DNA from: an uncultured Desulfobulbaceae bacterium
GTDB lineage: Bacteria; Desulfobacterota; Desulfobulbia; Desulfobulbales; CALZHT01
Reading direction: 5' to 3'
DNA length: 64,000 bases
Assembly (NCBI GenBank): GCA_945787445.1
Contig: CALZHT010000008.1
Location: 1-64,000, forward strand
This document shows, one piece after another, positions 40,102-49,794 of the stretch. The translations under genes were made by a program, and so were the position numbers. The notes under the pieces were generated by a model, which saw nothing but the letters and a program-made list of their open reading frames with translations, did no database searches and was not told the origin of the DNA. Every line of letters begins with the position of its first letter. Position 1 is the first letter of the stretch.

Positions 40102-40560
40102 ATGGCAATTATACGATTTTCGGACAGGCCATTCTGGAGGCATCCCTGGGATGATCTCGAGAAGGTACGCAATGAAATGGATAAAATGTTCCGTGGCGTC
40201 TCAGCGGAAATGCCATGGATACCGAGAGCAACGGTGTATCCTGCCTTAAATGTATCCGAGGATGAGGATAACATCTATGTCAGGGCGGAAATTCCTGGTG
40301 TGAAACCGGAAGATCTCGATATTTCCATTGAGGGTGAAACCCTTACACTAAAGGGGGAGCGCCAGGAGCAGACCCCGGATAAAAAATTTTCCTACCACCG
40401 GCACGAGATTGAAACCGGGCGATTCAGCAGGGCATTGGCACTGCCTACAAGAATTGACAGTGAAAAGATTGAGGCCAGTTACCGGAATGGCATAATAAAA
40501 ATCACTCTACCCAAAGCTGCGGAAGTGAAGCCCAAAAAGATAGGCGTAAGTGCGGATTAA
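40102..40560 (+). CDS. Hsp20 small heat-shock protein
   Basis: YPALNVSEDEDNIYVRAEIPGVKPEDLDISIEGETLTLKGER; NGIIKITLPKA. Confidence 0.92.
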   Translation: MAIIRFSDRPFWRHPWDDLEKVRNEMDKMFRGVSAEMPWIPRATVYPALNVSEDEDNIYVRAEIPGVKPEDLDISIEGETLTLKGERQEQTPDKKFSYHRHEIETGRFSRALALPTRIDSEKIEASYRNGIIKITLPKAAEVKPKKIGVSAD

Positions 40561-40586
40561 GCCTGGTTATGAGGTGAAAAGGAGGT

Positions 40587-40994
40587 GTGCATATGACTGA
40601 TAAGGAATTAAAAGTTCAGGAAAAAAAAGAGACCCAGACCCAGGGTGAGCCGACAAAACCCGGTCGTCAATTTATCCCTTCCGTTGACATATATGAAACT
40701 GAGGGTGCAGTAATGTTACGTGCCGATATGCCGGGGGTTGATAAGTCAGGGGTCAGTATCGACCTGGAAAAAGGCGTCTTAACCATAAACGGCACAATGG
40801 ACGGTGATGAAGATCCATCAGAAAGGGTGTTGCTGAAGGAGTATGAGACGGGCCATTATATGAGGCGTTTCACCATCTCTGAGGCTATTGATCAAGAAAA
40901 AATAGAGGCCAAAATCGTAGATGGGGTGCTCACCCTTGTGCTTCCCAAGATAGAGCCGGCAAAACCGAGAAAGATTGAAGTACACGGCGGTTAA
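40587..40994 (+). CDS. Hsp20 small heat-shock protein
   Basis: PSVDIYETEGAVMLRADMPGVDKSGVSIDLEKGVLTINGT; DGVLTLVLPKIEPAKPRKIEV. Confidence 0.9.
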   Translation: MHMTDKELKVQEKKETQTQGEPTKPGRQFIPSVDIYETEGAVMLRADMPGVDKSGVSIDLEKGVLTINGTMDGDEDPSERVLLKEYETGHYMRRFTISEAIDQEKIEAKIVDGVLTLVLPKIEPAKPRKIEVHGG

Positions 40995-41035
40995 TAGCAA
41001 ATCTGATATCTACGTATTAGATATTTATAAAAAAG

Positions 41036-41070
41036 AAAAAGGCCGTTTGATAAGGAAAACGGCCTTTTTT
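41036..41070 (+). terminator. Rho-independent terminator after the hsp20 genes
   Basis: aaaaaggccgttt...aaaacggcctttttt. Confidence 0.85.
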
Positions 41071-41509
41071 ATTAGGCTATGAGGAAGGAGACCTTTTGAA
41101 GAAGAAAGGGAACAAGCAAAGCTCACCTATTCTCCATTGCGTGTTGAAGCGAAACAGAAATCCCCTTTTATACACAGCGTCTTCAATCCGATACATCCAA
41201 TCATGTTTCGTCAGTTACTGCGGTGCCCGCCAATCCCGCTACAGCGGGGCTCTACCGGCTCCTTGCTCGTTATTTTTAAATGCAGGGTGCCCGCCTGCCG
41301 GGCAGTCTGGTACCTATGTCGCTCTATATAGGGGGATTTCGTGGAACTCTACTAAATGCGATGCACACGTGGAACCAGATAGGGATTGTGTATTGGTTTG
41401 GTTTGTGTATATCGTTTAAATAACAAGGCAGGTGAGGCAGAGAGGAGCACAACAAAACATCACGAATACCAATAGAGCAGTCCAGCTTCATTTACGGGCA
41501 GAGATAACC

Positions 41510-42037
41510 ATGACCGAAAGCAGCAGCAATCTTCTGTATCGTCGCCTGGCAATCAGCAGCCCGCGAGTCGTGGTGCGCGTCCTCGTCTTATCCATCCTGT
41601 GGGTCGTTCTTAGCGGTAATGATGTTAAAAGTTGGATTGTCGGTGCGCCTGCTGTGCTTCTTGCAGTGTGCTGGAGTTTTATACTTGCCCCTGCTTCTTA
41701 TTGGCCCTTGAGTTTTGGCGGCGCCTGCCGGTTTATCCCTTTTTTTCTTGGAAAATCTTTTCACAGCGGCATCGATGTCATGCGCCGCACCTTTTCTCCG
41801 GTAATGCCGGTTAATCCAGGATTGGTTGACTATGCTACTTTCCTGCCGGACGGGCCGCCCCGCATCCTTTTCGCCAATACCATCAGCCTGCTGCCCGGCA
41901 CCTTGAGCGTCGACCTGCAGGGCAATGTCGTAATCATCCATACCATTGACAAAAACCAGCCGATCTGGACCAACATCCATAATCTGGAGTGGCATGTTGC
42001 CGCCCTTTTTGGGGTGCACCCGGGAGGACAGAAGTAG
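41510..42037 (+). CDS. mrpE: Na+/H+ antiporter subunit E (MrpE/MnhE-like)
   Basis: ILFANTISLLPGTLSVDLQGNVVIIHTID; operon context. Confidence 0.85.
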   Translation: MTESSSNLLYRRLAISSPRVVVRVLVLSILWVVLSGNDVKSWIVGAPAVLLAVCWSFILAPASYWPLSFGGACRFIPFFLGKSFHSGIDVMRRTFSPVMPVNPGLVDYATFLPDGPPRILFANTISLLPGTLSVDLQGNVVIIHTIDKNQPIWTNIHNLEWHVAALFGVHPGGQK

Positions 42038-42039
42038 GC

Positions 42040-42327
42040 ATGAGGATAATGCACATGGTTTTCGCCCTGGTTTTGCTTTTTGCCGTAGTAGCCGGCCTGG
42101 TCCGCATTCTCAAAGGGCCCACTGCTGCCGACCGCATGTTGGCGGCACAGCTATTCGGGACCTGCGGCGTGGCCATCATCCTGCTGCTGGCCAAGGGACT
42201 GGACGCTGTAGTTCTGCTAGACGTAGCTCTGGTCTTTGCACTACTGACCGCTCTGGCTACAACCACTTTTGTGCGCCGCACCTGGTATGCAGGTCCTGAA
42301 GAGGAGGGGTCGGATGGAGAGTTTTGA
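42040..42327 (+). CDS. mrpF: Antiporter subunit F (MrpF-like)
   Basis: RILKGPTAADRMLAAQLFGTCGVAIILLLA...DVALVFALLTALATTTF. Confidence 0.88.
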   Translation: MRIMHMVFALVLLFAVVAGLVRILKGPTAADRMLAAQLFGTCGVAIILLLAKGLDAVVLLDVALVFALLTALATTTFVRRTWYAGPEEEGSDGEF

Positions 42328-42616
42328 CGTTCTCGGCAGTGGAGTGATTATCATGGGACTACCTTTTTTTCTGTCCGGTACCGTTGGACTACTGCGCTTT
42401 CCGGATATTTACACCCGTTTGCATGCTCTTACCAAGGCCGATAATGTCGGGCTCGGTATGATCATTCTCGGCCTGATCCTGCAGGCCGGGAGCTGGGCTG
42501 TCGTGGCCAAGCTGTTTTTTATTTGGATTCTCGTGCTGATCGCCAGCTCCGCCTCCTGTCATCTGGTTGCGCGTCGTGCCTTGCAGAAAAGGATTCAGCC
42601 ATGGTCGCGGAAATGA
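42314..42616 (+). CDS. mrpG: Antiporter subunit G (MrpG-like)
   Basis: GLLRFPDIYTRLHALTKADNVGLGMIILGLIL. Confidence 0.9.
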   Translation: MESFDVLGSGVIIMGLPFFLSGTVGLLRFPDIYTRLHALTKADNVGLGMIILGLILQAGSWAVVAKLFFIWILVLIASSASCHLVARRALQKRIQPWSRK

Positions 42617-42924
42617 CATACATCATGGCAGGCTTTGACATGCTGCTGGTCGCCACCCTTTTATGGCTGGCCTGGCGTCTTTTATCCACCCCTGATATTT
42701 TCAAGGCTGTGGTGCTGTTTATCTGCTTCGGCTTGGTCATGGCCCTGGCCTGGGTAAGATTGCGGGCACCTGATGTGGCCCTGGCCGAAGCCGCCATAGG
42801 GGCGGGTATTACCGGACCGCTGTTCCTTGCCGCCCTGCGGCGTATGGAGCGACTTAGCAAAGAGGAACGCCGCCTCGATTTTGAGGAAGACAGAGATGCT
42901 GACCACAGCCCCGGCAAAGTATAG
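42601..42924 (+). CDS. MbhD/DUF4040-like subunit (equivalent to part of the MrpA C-terminus)
   Basis: VVLFICFGLVMALAWVRLRAPDVALAEAAIGAGITGPLFLAAL. Confidence 0.8.
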   Translation: MVAEMTYIMAGFDMLLVATLLWLAWRLLSTPDIFKAVVLFICFGLVMALAWVRLRAPDVALAEAAIGAGITGPLFLAALRRMERLSKEERRLDFEEDRDADHSPGKV

Positions 42925-43639
42925 ACGGAAACGGATCGATCCGCTTGTGGTGTTGGTTTTTTTTCTATTGGCCGGCGTAACGGCCATGTTGGGTCGCACC
43001 ATCTGCATAATGCCCCAGCAAATGCCAGGGCTTGAAAATGAAGTGGCGCGCCATCTGCATAACAGCGGCGTGGCGAGCCCGGTGACTGCGGTACTTCTTA
43101 ATTTCCGGGGATATGATACCTTGCTCGAGGTTATGGTCCTTTTTCTGGCCGTTCTCGGGGTCTGGTCCCTCACCAGGGCGACATTCGTAGGTTACATGGG
43201 AGATGTCAGCCCTGTACAGCTTGCCATGGTCCGGCTGCTGGCGCCCTTTATGTTTCTGGTAGCGGCTTATCTGGTCTGGCAGGGCAGCCATCTTGCCGGT
43301 GGGGCCTTCCAGGGCGGTGCGGTGCTGGGAGGGGCCGGTGTACTGATGCTCATCACCGATCTGCCTTGGTTGCCCATGGTGCCGGCCCGGCCGCTACGGT
43401 GTGGCTTGGCACTGGGGCCGGTGGTTTTTCTCAGTGTTGCTCTCGGCTGTTTAATCTGGAGCGGGGGATTCCTGGTATATCCGCTACAAGCGGCTGCTTT
43501 TCTGCTGGTGCTGATAGAAGCCGCCTGTGCACTGTCCATTGGTCTGACCCTTGCGGCTCTTTTTGTCGGAGGCCGGCCCTATGGTGAGCTGATGGAGGAA
43601 CAACCTTATGAAGGTGGCAGCGGCCAAGGAGATGAATAA
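42896..43639 (+). CDS. MbhE-MrpB-like fused subunit
   Basis: N-terminal GVASPVTAVLLNFRGYDTLLEVMVLFLAVLGVWSL; C-terminal LAPFMFLVAAYLVWQGSHLAGGAFQGGAVLG (MnhB). Confidence 0.8.
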   Translation: MLTTAPAKYRRKRIDPLVVLVFFLLAGVTAMLGRTICIMPQQMPGLENEVARHLHNSGVASPVTAVLLNFRGYDTLLEVMVLFLAVLGVWSLTRATFVGYMGDVSPVQLAMVRLLAPFMFLVAAYLVWQGSHLAGGAFQGGAVLGGAGVLMLITDLPWLPMVPARPLRCGLALGPVVFLSVALGCLIWSGGFLVYPLQAAAFLLVLIEAACALSIGLTLAALFVGGRPYGELMEEQPYEGGSGQGDE

Positions 43640-43965
43640 TGATGAGCACCAATCTGTTGTATAGTTTAACCGGCCTTGTCCTTTTTGCTCTTGGGCTGTA
43701 TGCCCTGATCGTCTGTTCCCACTTATTGCGCAAAATTCTGGCGTCCAATATTATGTCCAGCGGCGTTTTCCTGATGCTGGTCTCCACCGCATACAGGGCA
43801 GGCAATGGCAAAATTGATCCGGTCCCCCATGCCATGGTGCTCACCGGCATTGTGGTCTCGGTGAGTGCCACAGCCCTGGCCCTTGTTTTGGCCTGTCGGG
43901 TGCAGGAAACATCCAATGTTACTCTGGTGCGCGAAGAATATCAGCATGACACGTCGGGGGCATAA
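43639..43965 (+). CDS. mrpC: Antiporter subunit C (MrpC, NuoK-like)
   Basis: Three TM helices; DPVPHAMVLTGIVVSVSATALALVL. Confidence 0.88.
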   Translation: MMSTNLLYSLTGLVLFALGLYALIVCSHLLRKILASNIMSSGVFLMLVSTAYRAGNGKIDPVPHAMVLTGIVVSVSATALALVLACRVQETSNVTLVREEYQHDTSGA

Positions 43966-43970
43966 AGGGC

Positions 43971-45485
43971 GTGCTGATCTTTGATGCCGATGCATGGATT
44001 ATATGCCCCATTGTTTTCCCTCTGGCCGCTTCCATTTTCTTTTTCCTCTCTCGCCGGACAGGACCGGTAGCTGCTCCAGTTGCAGCCCTGGCTACTGGCG
44101 TTTCTATTATAATCCTGCTCAGACAATTGCTGCTCTTCGGGCCAAGACACTATTACATTGGGGGATGGCAGGCTCCCCTGGGAATTACTCTGCGATTTGA
44201 TGGCCCTGCCGTGCTTATGTTGGCGATGACAGGGTTGACCGGCATTGGCATTACCTTATATGCCAGAGGATATTTCTCCTTCCGCATTGCAGCGCCCAAG
44301 CGAGTCGGTCGTCACGAAAGGCAGGAACGCTTTTTCTGGCCATTGTGGATGATGCTCTGGGCAGCCATGAACGGTCTATTTCTGTCCTCTGATATCTTTA
44401 ATCTCTATGTAACTATGGAACTCGTCTCCATTGCGGCTGTTGCCTTGGCAGCACTTTCCGGCAAGCCGGCTTCGCAGATTGCCGCCATCCGCTATCTTCT
44501 GGTCAGCTTTTTGGGATCACTCAGCTATCTGCTGGGTGTTGTTTTCCTGTATAAAACATATGGAATTTTGGATCTTGACATGCTGCAGGATATTGCTGGC
44601 GCTGCGCCGGGGACGCGGGTTGCTTTGGCCTTGATAACCATCGGGCTACTGCTGAAAACCGCCCTGTTTCCCATGCATTTCTGGCTGCCCCCTGCCCATG
44701 CCAATGCCCTGGCTCCGGTGAGTGCCATCCTTTCAGGACTGGTGGTAAAGGGCTCGTTCTATCTTTTGTTCCGCTTCTGGTTTGAGGTCTTCAGTGGCGC
44801 CATCTCCATTGGCGCCCTAAACATGCTGGGTATACTGGGTGCAGGGGCTATCCTCTGGGGAGCCTTGCAGGCCATGCGCCAGCAGCGGTTGAAACTTCTT
44901 GTCGCCTATTCCACCGTATCGCAGCTCGGCTACCTGTTCATCGCTTTTCCCTTAGCGTCTCTGGAGGGTAATATGAAGGTCTGGGGAGCAGTCATATTTA
45001 TGGCAATGGCCCATGCCTGTGCAAAGTCCGCCATGTTCATGGCCGCCGGCACCATTTACCTTCATATCGGCCACGACCGGATCAACGAACTGGTCGGCAT
45101 CAGAGCCTATCTGCCGGTAACCGCCCTGGCCTATGCCATTGCCGGTGTCAATCTCATGGGGCTGCCGCCGTCCGGAGGCTTTATCGCCAAATGGCTGCTG
45201 CTCAGTGCATCTTTCAATTCAATGCAGTGGTGGTGGGGGGTGGTTGTCATGGTGGGCAGTTTACTGGCATCGGTTTATGTCTACAGAGTTGTCTGCCAGC
45301 TCTTTATTATCCCTGAAGGATATACAATCAAAAAACAGTATCCCCGCTCCCACCTTTTGGAATGGCCGGCCTTCACCCTTGCTCTCATTTCATTGCTGCT
45401 CGGACTTTTTGCTCCCTACCCTCTCCATATCCTGACCATAGGCAGTTCCAACGTCGCAACAATCATACCCGGAGGACCGCCATGA
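43971..45485 (+). CDS. mrpD: Antiporter subunit D (MrpD, NuoN/M-like)
   Basis: FNLYVTMELVSIAAVALAAL, KTALFPMHFWLPPAHANALAPVSAILSGLVVK, STVSQLGYL. Confidence 0.88.
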   Translation: MLIFDADAWIICPIVFPLAASIFFFLSRRTGPVAAPVAALATGVSIIILLRQLLLFGPRHYYIGGWQAPLGITLRFDGPAVLMLAMTGLTGIGITLYARGYFSFRIAAPKRVGRHERQERFFWPLWMMLWAAMNGLFLSSDIFNLYVTMELVSIAAVALAALSGKPASQIAAIRYLLVSFLGSLSYLLGVVFLYKTYGILDLDMLQDIAGAAPGTRVALALITIGLLLKTALFPMHFWLPPAHANALAPVSAILSGLVVKGSFYLLFRFWFEVFSGAISIGALNMLGILGAGAILWGALQAMRQQRLKLLVAYSTVSQLGYLFIAFPLASLEGNMKVWGAVIFMAMAHACAKSAMFMAAGTIYLHIGHDRINELVGIRAYLPVTALAYAIAGVNLMGLPPSGGFIAKWLLLSASFNSMQWWWGVVVMVGSLLASVYVYRVVCQLFIIPEGYTIKKQYPRSHLLEWPAFTLALISLLLGLFAPYPLHILTIGSSNVATIIPGGPP

Positions 45486-46978
45486 GCAGGGAAGGGGTGC
45501 TTCTCATCTGTATTTTGCTCAGTTCGGCCCTGCCCGGCATCATAATCTTTGGTCTGCGGGAGGAAAGTACCCGGTTACGCACCGGCCTGAATCTGTTAGG
45601 AGCTTCACTCAAACTGACGCTCGTCGTGGCCATGGACATCGGCATTGCCCAGGGCCGTGTCTTTGAGGTCCGTTTGCTACTCATGCCAGGGGTGGAGATT
45701 TTTCTTAACGGTGATCCGCTGTCCGCCCTGTTTGCCACTCTTTCCAGCGTACTGTGGTTTCTGACCACCCTCTATGCCGTGGGCTATCTGGAGGAATCGC
45801 CGAACCGCAGCCATTTTTTCGGCTATTTCAGCCTGTGTGTTACTGTAACAATTGGTATCGCCTTGGCCGGCAACCTCATCACCTTTCTGTTGTTTTACGA
45901 GATGCTCACCCTGACCACCTATCCGTTGATCATCCATCGTGGCACTGAGAAAGCACTGTTGGCCGGCCGCAATTACCTCGTCTACACCTTGGCCGGTGGT
46001 GGTCTCTTTTTATTCGGCGTCGTCTGGCTGCAATCCATTGCCGGTGCCCTGGATTTCAGCTCAACAGGGCTGCCGGTTGATCTGCTTGGTAAATATCACA
46101 CCGAACTTGTGCTGATCTTTGCTTTGCTGATTATCGGGGTGGGCGTCAAAGCGGCAATTGTTCCCTTGCATGGCTGGCTGCCCCAGGCCATGGTGGCGCC
46201 GGCCCCGGTAAGTGCTCTATTGCATGCCGTTGCAGTGGTCAAGGCCGGGGCCTTTGGCATCACCCGTATTGTCCTTGATGTATTCGGCATTGAAAATGTG
46301 CTGCGCCTCCAATTACTACCATCACTTACCATAGCAGCTTCGCTAACCATTATTTATGGGTCTGTGCGGGCCCTGCAGCAGGATGATCTCAAACGGCGTC
46401 TGGCCTTTTCAACGGTCAGTCAGATATCTTATATCGCTCTTGGCGTCGGCCTGGCCGACCAATCTCTCGCCCTCATCGGCGGACTGGTACATATCGTCCA
46501 CCAGGGACTCATGAAAATAACCTTGTTTTTTTGCGCAGGCAACCTGGCGGAAACCCTTGGTATTCATAGGATAAGCCAGATGAACGGCGTTGCGCGCCGT
46601 ATGCCGTTGACCATGGCGGCCTTCACTGTCGGAGCCCTTGGTATGATCGGCATTCCACCCACAGTTGGCTTTGTCAGTAAATGGTATCTCGGCCTCGGAG
46701 GCCTGGCCTCCGGCAATTGGTGGGTGCTTGCCGTCCTGGTGGTGAGCACCTTGCTGAATGCCGGATATTTCCTGCCGATTGTGACGGCGGCCTGGTTCGG
46801 CAAGCAAGCCGGACCCTGGCCGCAGGACAGGAAATTCGGGAGCCTGGAGACCAACTGGATGCTGTTACTGCCGCCTTTGGTCACCGCTTTTATTATTATG
46901 GCTGTGGGCGCGGTGGCCAATGCCCGGTTCAGTCCCTTGGCCTGGGTACGATTTATTGTCAGGGAGTATGGCATATGA
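45482..46978 (+). CDS. Second MrpD/NuoL-M-like antiporter subunit
   Basis: VKAAIVPLHGWLPQAMVAPAPVSALLHAVAVVKAG; STVSQISYIALG; overlaps upstream stop. Confidence 0.85.
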   Translation: MSREGVLLICILLSSALPGIIIFGLREESTRLRTGLNLLGASLKLTLVVAMDIGIAQGRVFEVRLLLMPGVEIFLNGDPLSALFATLSSVLWFLTTLYAVGYLEESPNRSHFFGYFSLCVTVTIGIALAGNLITFLLFYEMLTLTTYPLIIHRGTEKALLAGRNYLVYTLAGGGLFLFGVVWLQSIAGALDFSSTGLPVDLLGKYHTELVLIFALLIIGVGVKAAIVPLHGWLPQAMVAPAPVSALLHAVAVVKAGAFGITRIVLDVFGIENVLRLQLLPSLTIAASLTIIYGSVRALQQDDLKRRLAFSTVSQISYIALGVGLADQSLALIGGLVHIVHQGLMKITLFFCAGNLAETLGIHRISQMNGVARRMPLTMAAFTVGALGMIGIPPTVGFVSKWYLGLGGLASGNWWVLAVLVVSTLLNAGYFLPIVTAAWFGKQAGPWPQDRKFGSLETNWMLLLPPLVTAFIIMAVGAVANARFSPLAWVRFIVREYGI

Positions 46979-48711
46979 CGGGCGAGGTTTTGTACTATTA
47001 CCATGCAATAATGCTTTCCCTGGGACCGGGGCTGCCCTTGCTTCTCGCCCTTGCCAGCTGCTCGCCGACCATGCGGCAGTCGGTTGCCCGATTGTGTCCA
47101 TGGGCCGTGCTACCTGCCCTGATTGGTGGTTTCATCGTACCCAGGGAGCTTGTCGTGCAGGTGGGCTGGTTTTTTATGGGCGGCCGCATGGGGCTTGATG
47201 CAACCGGCCAAGTATTTTACTGTGTCACTGCCTTTATCTGGTTCCTTGCCGGGATAAGCATTGCTGGCCGGAGTATTGAGGAAACGGTCTCGCCCCGCTT
47301 TATGGGATTTTTTCTGGCAGCCATGTCTGGAAATTTCGGTCTTATTCTGGCCCAGGACATGCTCGGCTTCTATCTTTTCTTTGCCCTGATGAGTCTGGCC
47401 ACCTATGGCCTGGTGATTGACCGGCAGACTGAGGAGGCAAAGCGGGCAGGGTGGGTATATCTAATCCTGGTGATATTGGGCGAGGTGGCGATTTTTGCCG
47501 CTTTGATCCTTCTGGCTGATACCACCCGCAGCACTGCCATTGCTGATATCGGCCGCGCAGAGCTGCATTCTATTGTACTGGTTCTTCTTTTTCTCGGCTT
47601 TGGCGTCAAAATAGGAGTTTTGCCGGTGCATGTCTGGAAGCCTTTGGCCTATCAGAACGCCCCCTTGCCGGCCGCCGTGGTATTGGCCGGAGCCATGGTC
47701 AATGGCGGCCTTTTGGGCTGGTTGCGTTTTTTGCCCCTGGGCCGGGCGTCACACCCTTCCGGCGCCATGCTGTTCATAATCGCTGGGGCCCTTGCCGCAT
47801 TTTTTGGTGTAGTAATAGGGTTGGGACAGAAAAGACCCAGGGTTGTTTTGGCCTATTCAAGCATCAGCCAGATGGGACTGATCTCCATTATTACCGGCCT
47901 TGGCCTCCTGACTCCTGAAACCGGACAATATGCTGTTGGTGTCCTTACCATGTATGGCGTCCATCATTCTTTGGCCAAGAGCAGCCTTTTTCTGGGCCTT
48001 GTCGGGCCAAAAGCAGCGGATGGAAGCACAAATCGCCGGCGGATCGCCGGCATGTTGTTACCGGCCCTGGCTTTGGCCGGATTGCCGTTCACCAGCGGTG
48101 CCATTGCAAAAACCGCTTTCAAGGAATTGACTGTTCTTGCCGGAGATCCGTGGCATGGGGTGTATGCAATACTGCTTCCTCTGGCGTCCTGCTCCACGAC
48201 TCTTTTGATGCTGCACTTCCTGCGGCTGCTGCTACGGGAACCATCTGAAGAAACAAAATTCGCTCCCTATGGTCAGAAGGCGTGGATTATCAGCCTGGCA
48301 GCAGTGGCAACGACACTCTGGCTGTGGCCGGCAGCCCGCATACCGGCATATCGTTCATTCATCCCTGTGGCACTCTGGCAGTCTCTGTGGCCTGTAATGA
48401 TCGGCTGCCTGGCGTTGTATGTCTGGAAAAAGGCGGCCAGAGACCGAATTGTGCTCTATTCAGTTCCGGAAGGGGACATTCTAGTATGGTATGAGCGTTG
48501 CGTTCACTTCCTAATCAGGTTTTGCCGCGCTGTGGCAACTGGTATTCATGTACAGGAGATATGGCGGAAAAAGGAACGGCTGCATTGGATCACCCATGCC
48601 GGCAGGGTATACCCACGCCTGCGCAAGGACGAAAAGATTCTCGGACGGTGGTCGGTGGTTGGTTTCTGTTATCTGGCGCTGTGCTCCATCCTGCTCTATC
48701 TGCTCGGCTGA
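46975..48711 (+). CDS. Third NuoL/M-like antiporter subunit
   Basis: KIGVLPVHVWKPLAYQNAPLPAAVVLAGAMVNGG; YSSISQMGLIS; ATG at 46975 overlaps the previous stop. Confidence 0.8.
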   Translation: MTGEVLYYYHAIMLSLGPGLPLLLALASCSPTMRQSVARLCPWAVLPALIGGFIVPRELVVQVGWFFMGGRMGLDATGQVFYCVTAFIWFLAGISIAGRSIEETVSPRFMGFFLAAMSGNFGLILAQDMLGFYLFFALMSLATYGLVIDRQTEEAKRAGWVYLILVILGEVAIFAALILLADTTRSTAIADIGRAELHSIVLVLLFLGFGVKIGVLPVHVWKPLAYQNAPLPAAVVLAGAMVNGGLLGWLRFLPLGRASHPSGAMLFIIAGALAAFFGVVIGLGQKRPRVVLAYSSISQMGLISIITGLGLLTPETGQYAVGVLTMYGVHHSLAKSSLFLGLVGPKAADGSTNRRRIAGMLLPALALAGLPFTSGAIAKTAFKELTVLAGDPWHGVYAILLPLASCSTTLLMLHFLRLLLREPSEETKFAPYGQKAWIISLAAVATTLWLWPAARIPAYRSFIPVALWQSLWPVMIGCLALYVWKKAARDRIVLYSVPEGDILVWYERCVHFLIRFCRAVATGIHVQEIWRKKERLHWITHAGRVYPRLRKDEKILGRWSVVGFCYLALCSILLYLLG

Positions 48712-48724
48712 CCTGAAGCGAGGT

Positions 48725-48762
48725 AAAAAAAAGGCCGTATCCTTTTGGGATACGGCCTTTTC
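48725..48762 (+). terminator. Rho-independent terminator of the antiporter operon
   Basis: aaaaggccgtatcc...ggatacggcctttt. Confidence 0.82.
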
Positions 48763-49050
48763 CTCTGGCTCTGGGGAAGTAGAGCCATTTCGAAGAAGAA
48801 AGGGAGCATGAAAAAAGGAGATTCGAGAGACATGAATTCCTCTTTTAGTTTAAATAAGACATGGGGCTCCCAAAAAGGTTCCATTAATATTTAAAAAAAT
48901 TTGCGGATAGATCTTCCATGGCTGGCAGGACGCGGTTTGCCAACCGAAAAAAAATGAGGCGTCATTTTTTTATTATGGATTAGACGATTTCATTTATAGG
49001 ATTGTTCTGTTTACAATAAATAAAAAATAATCAATAACGGAGGAGGATAT

Positions 49051-49674
49051 ATGAAAGAAAGAATTTTTCTGGTACTTGGTGTTTTAGGTATTGTACTGCT
49101 TTTATCCGGTTGTCCTGCCAAGCAAGCAGTTATTCCTGTTGATCCAGGCAGTGTTCCTCCTGCAAGCAAGGTAACACGAAAAGGCAAATCACTTGCCCTC
49201 ATGGGTACTGCAATAGCGGTCGGTCAAAAATTACCGTCTACATCACTCGTCGATGCATATACCATGAATTACGTTGATTTGTCGGAATCGAAAGGCAGCG
49301 TGCTGTTTCTCAGCATAGTGCCATCAATTGATACCAAGGTTTGTGAGGCCCAGACCCATTATCTTGGTGAGGAGGGAGACAGGCTGCCAAACGTTGTTCG
49401 ACGGATAACGGTAAGCCGCGACTTGCCTTTTGCCCAGAAGCGTTTTGCAGAAGCGGCAAAGCTTACAGATATCGAATACCTGTCAGATTATCGGGAAGGC
49501 GCCTTTGGCCGGTCCATCGGTTTGTTGCTCGATGGCCCGCTGCTCCTTTCCAGGGCGGTTATTCTGGTGGATAAACAGGGAATCGTTCAGTATATTCAGG
49601 TGGTGCCGGAAATTACCTATATGCCCGATATGGAAAAGGCCTTTACCAGGGCGATTGAGCTGGCAAACGAGTAA
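49051..49674 (+). CDS. Lipoprotein thiol peroxidase (Tpx-like)
   Basis: Lipobox LLLSGC; VPSIDTKVCEAQTHYLGEE peroxidatic Cys; SRDLPFAQKRFAEAAK. Confidence 0.82.
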   Translation: MKERIFLVLGVLGIVLLLSGCPAKQAVIPVDPGSVPPASKVTRKGKSLALMGTAIAVGQKLPSTSLVDAYTMNYVDLSESKGSVLFLSIVPSIDTKVCEAQTHYLGEEGDRLPNVVRRITVSRDLPFAQKRFAEAAKLTDIEYLSDYREGAFGRSIGLLLDGPLLLSRAVILVDKQGIVQYIQVVPEITYMPDMEKAFTRAIELANE

Positions 49675-49794
49675 GGTAGATAACCCTAATAAACAGGATT
49701 TTTTTGTTTCTGTGTCCTTACAGTTTAAAGGATGATAGTAGCATAACATAACAGCATACTGGCAGGTAGACGGCAACACTATACGCAATTTAAA

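Noticed and set aside
41096-41419. 107-aa plus-strand ORF between the hsp20 and mrp operons
   Set aside because: Composition looks like degenerate repeat/intergenic sequence (inverted ccgctacagcgg and gcctgccgggc blocks); no domain or coding signal.
46681-46974. N-terminal extension of the 676-aa ORF at 46681-48711
   Set aside because: It overlaps the well-supported end of the upstream NuoL/M-like gene out of frame; the ATG at 46975 gives a normal membrane N-terminus.
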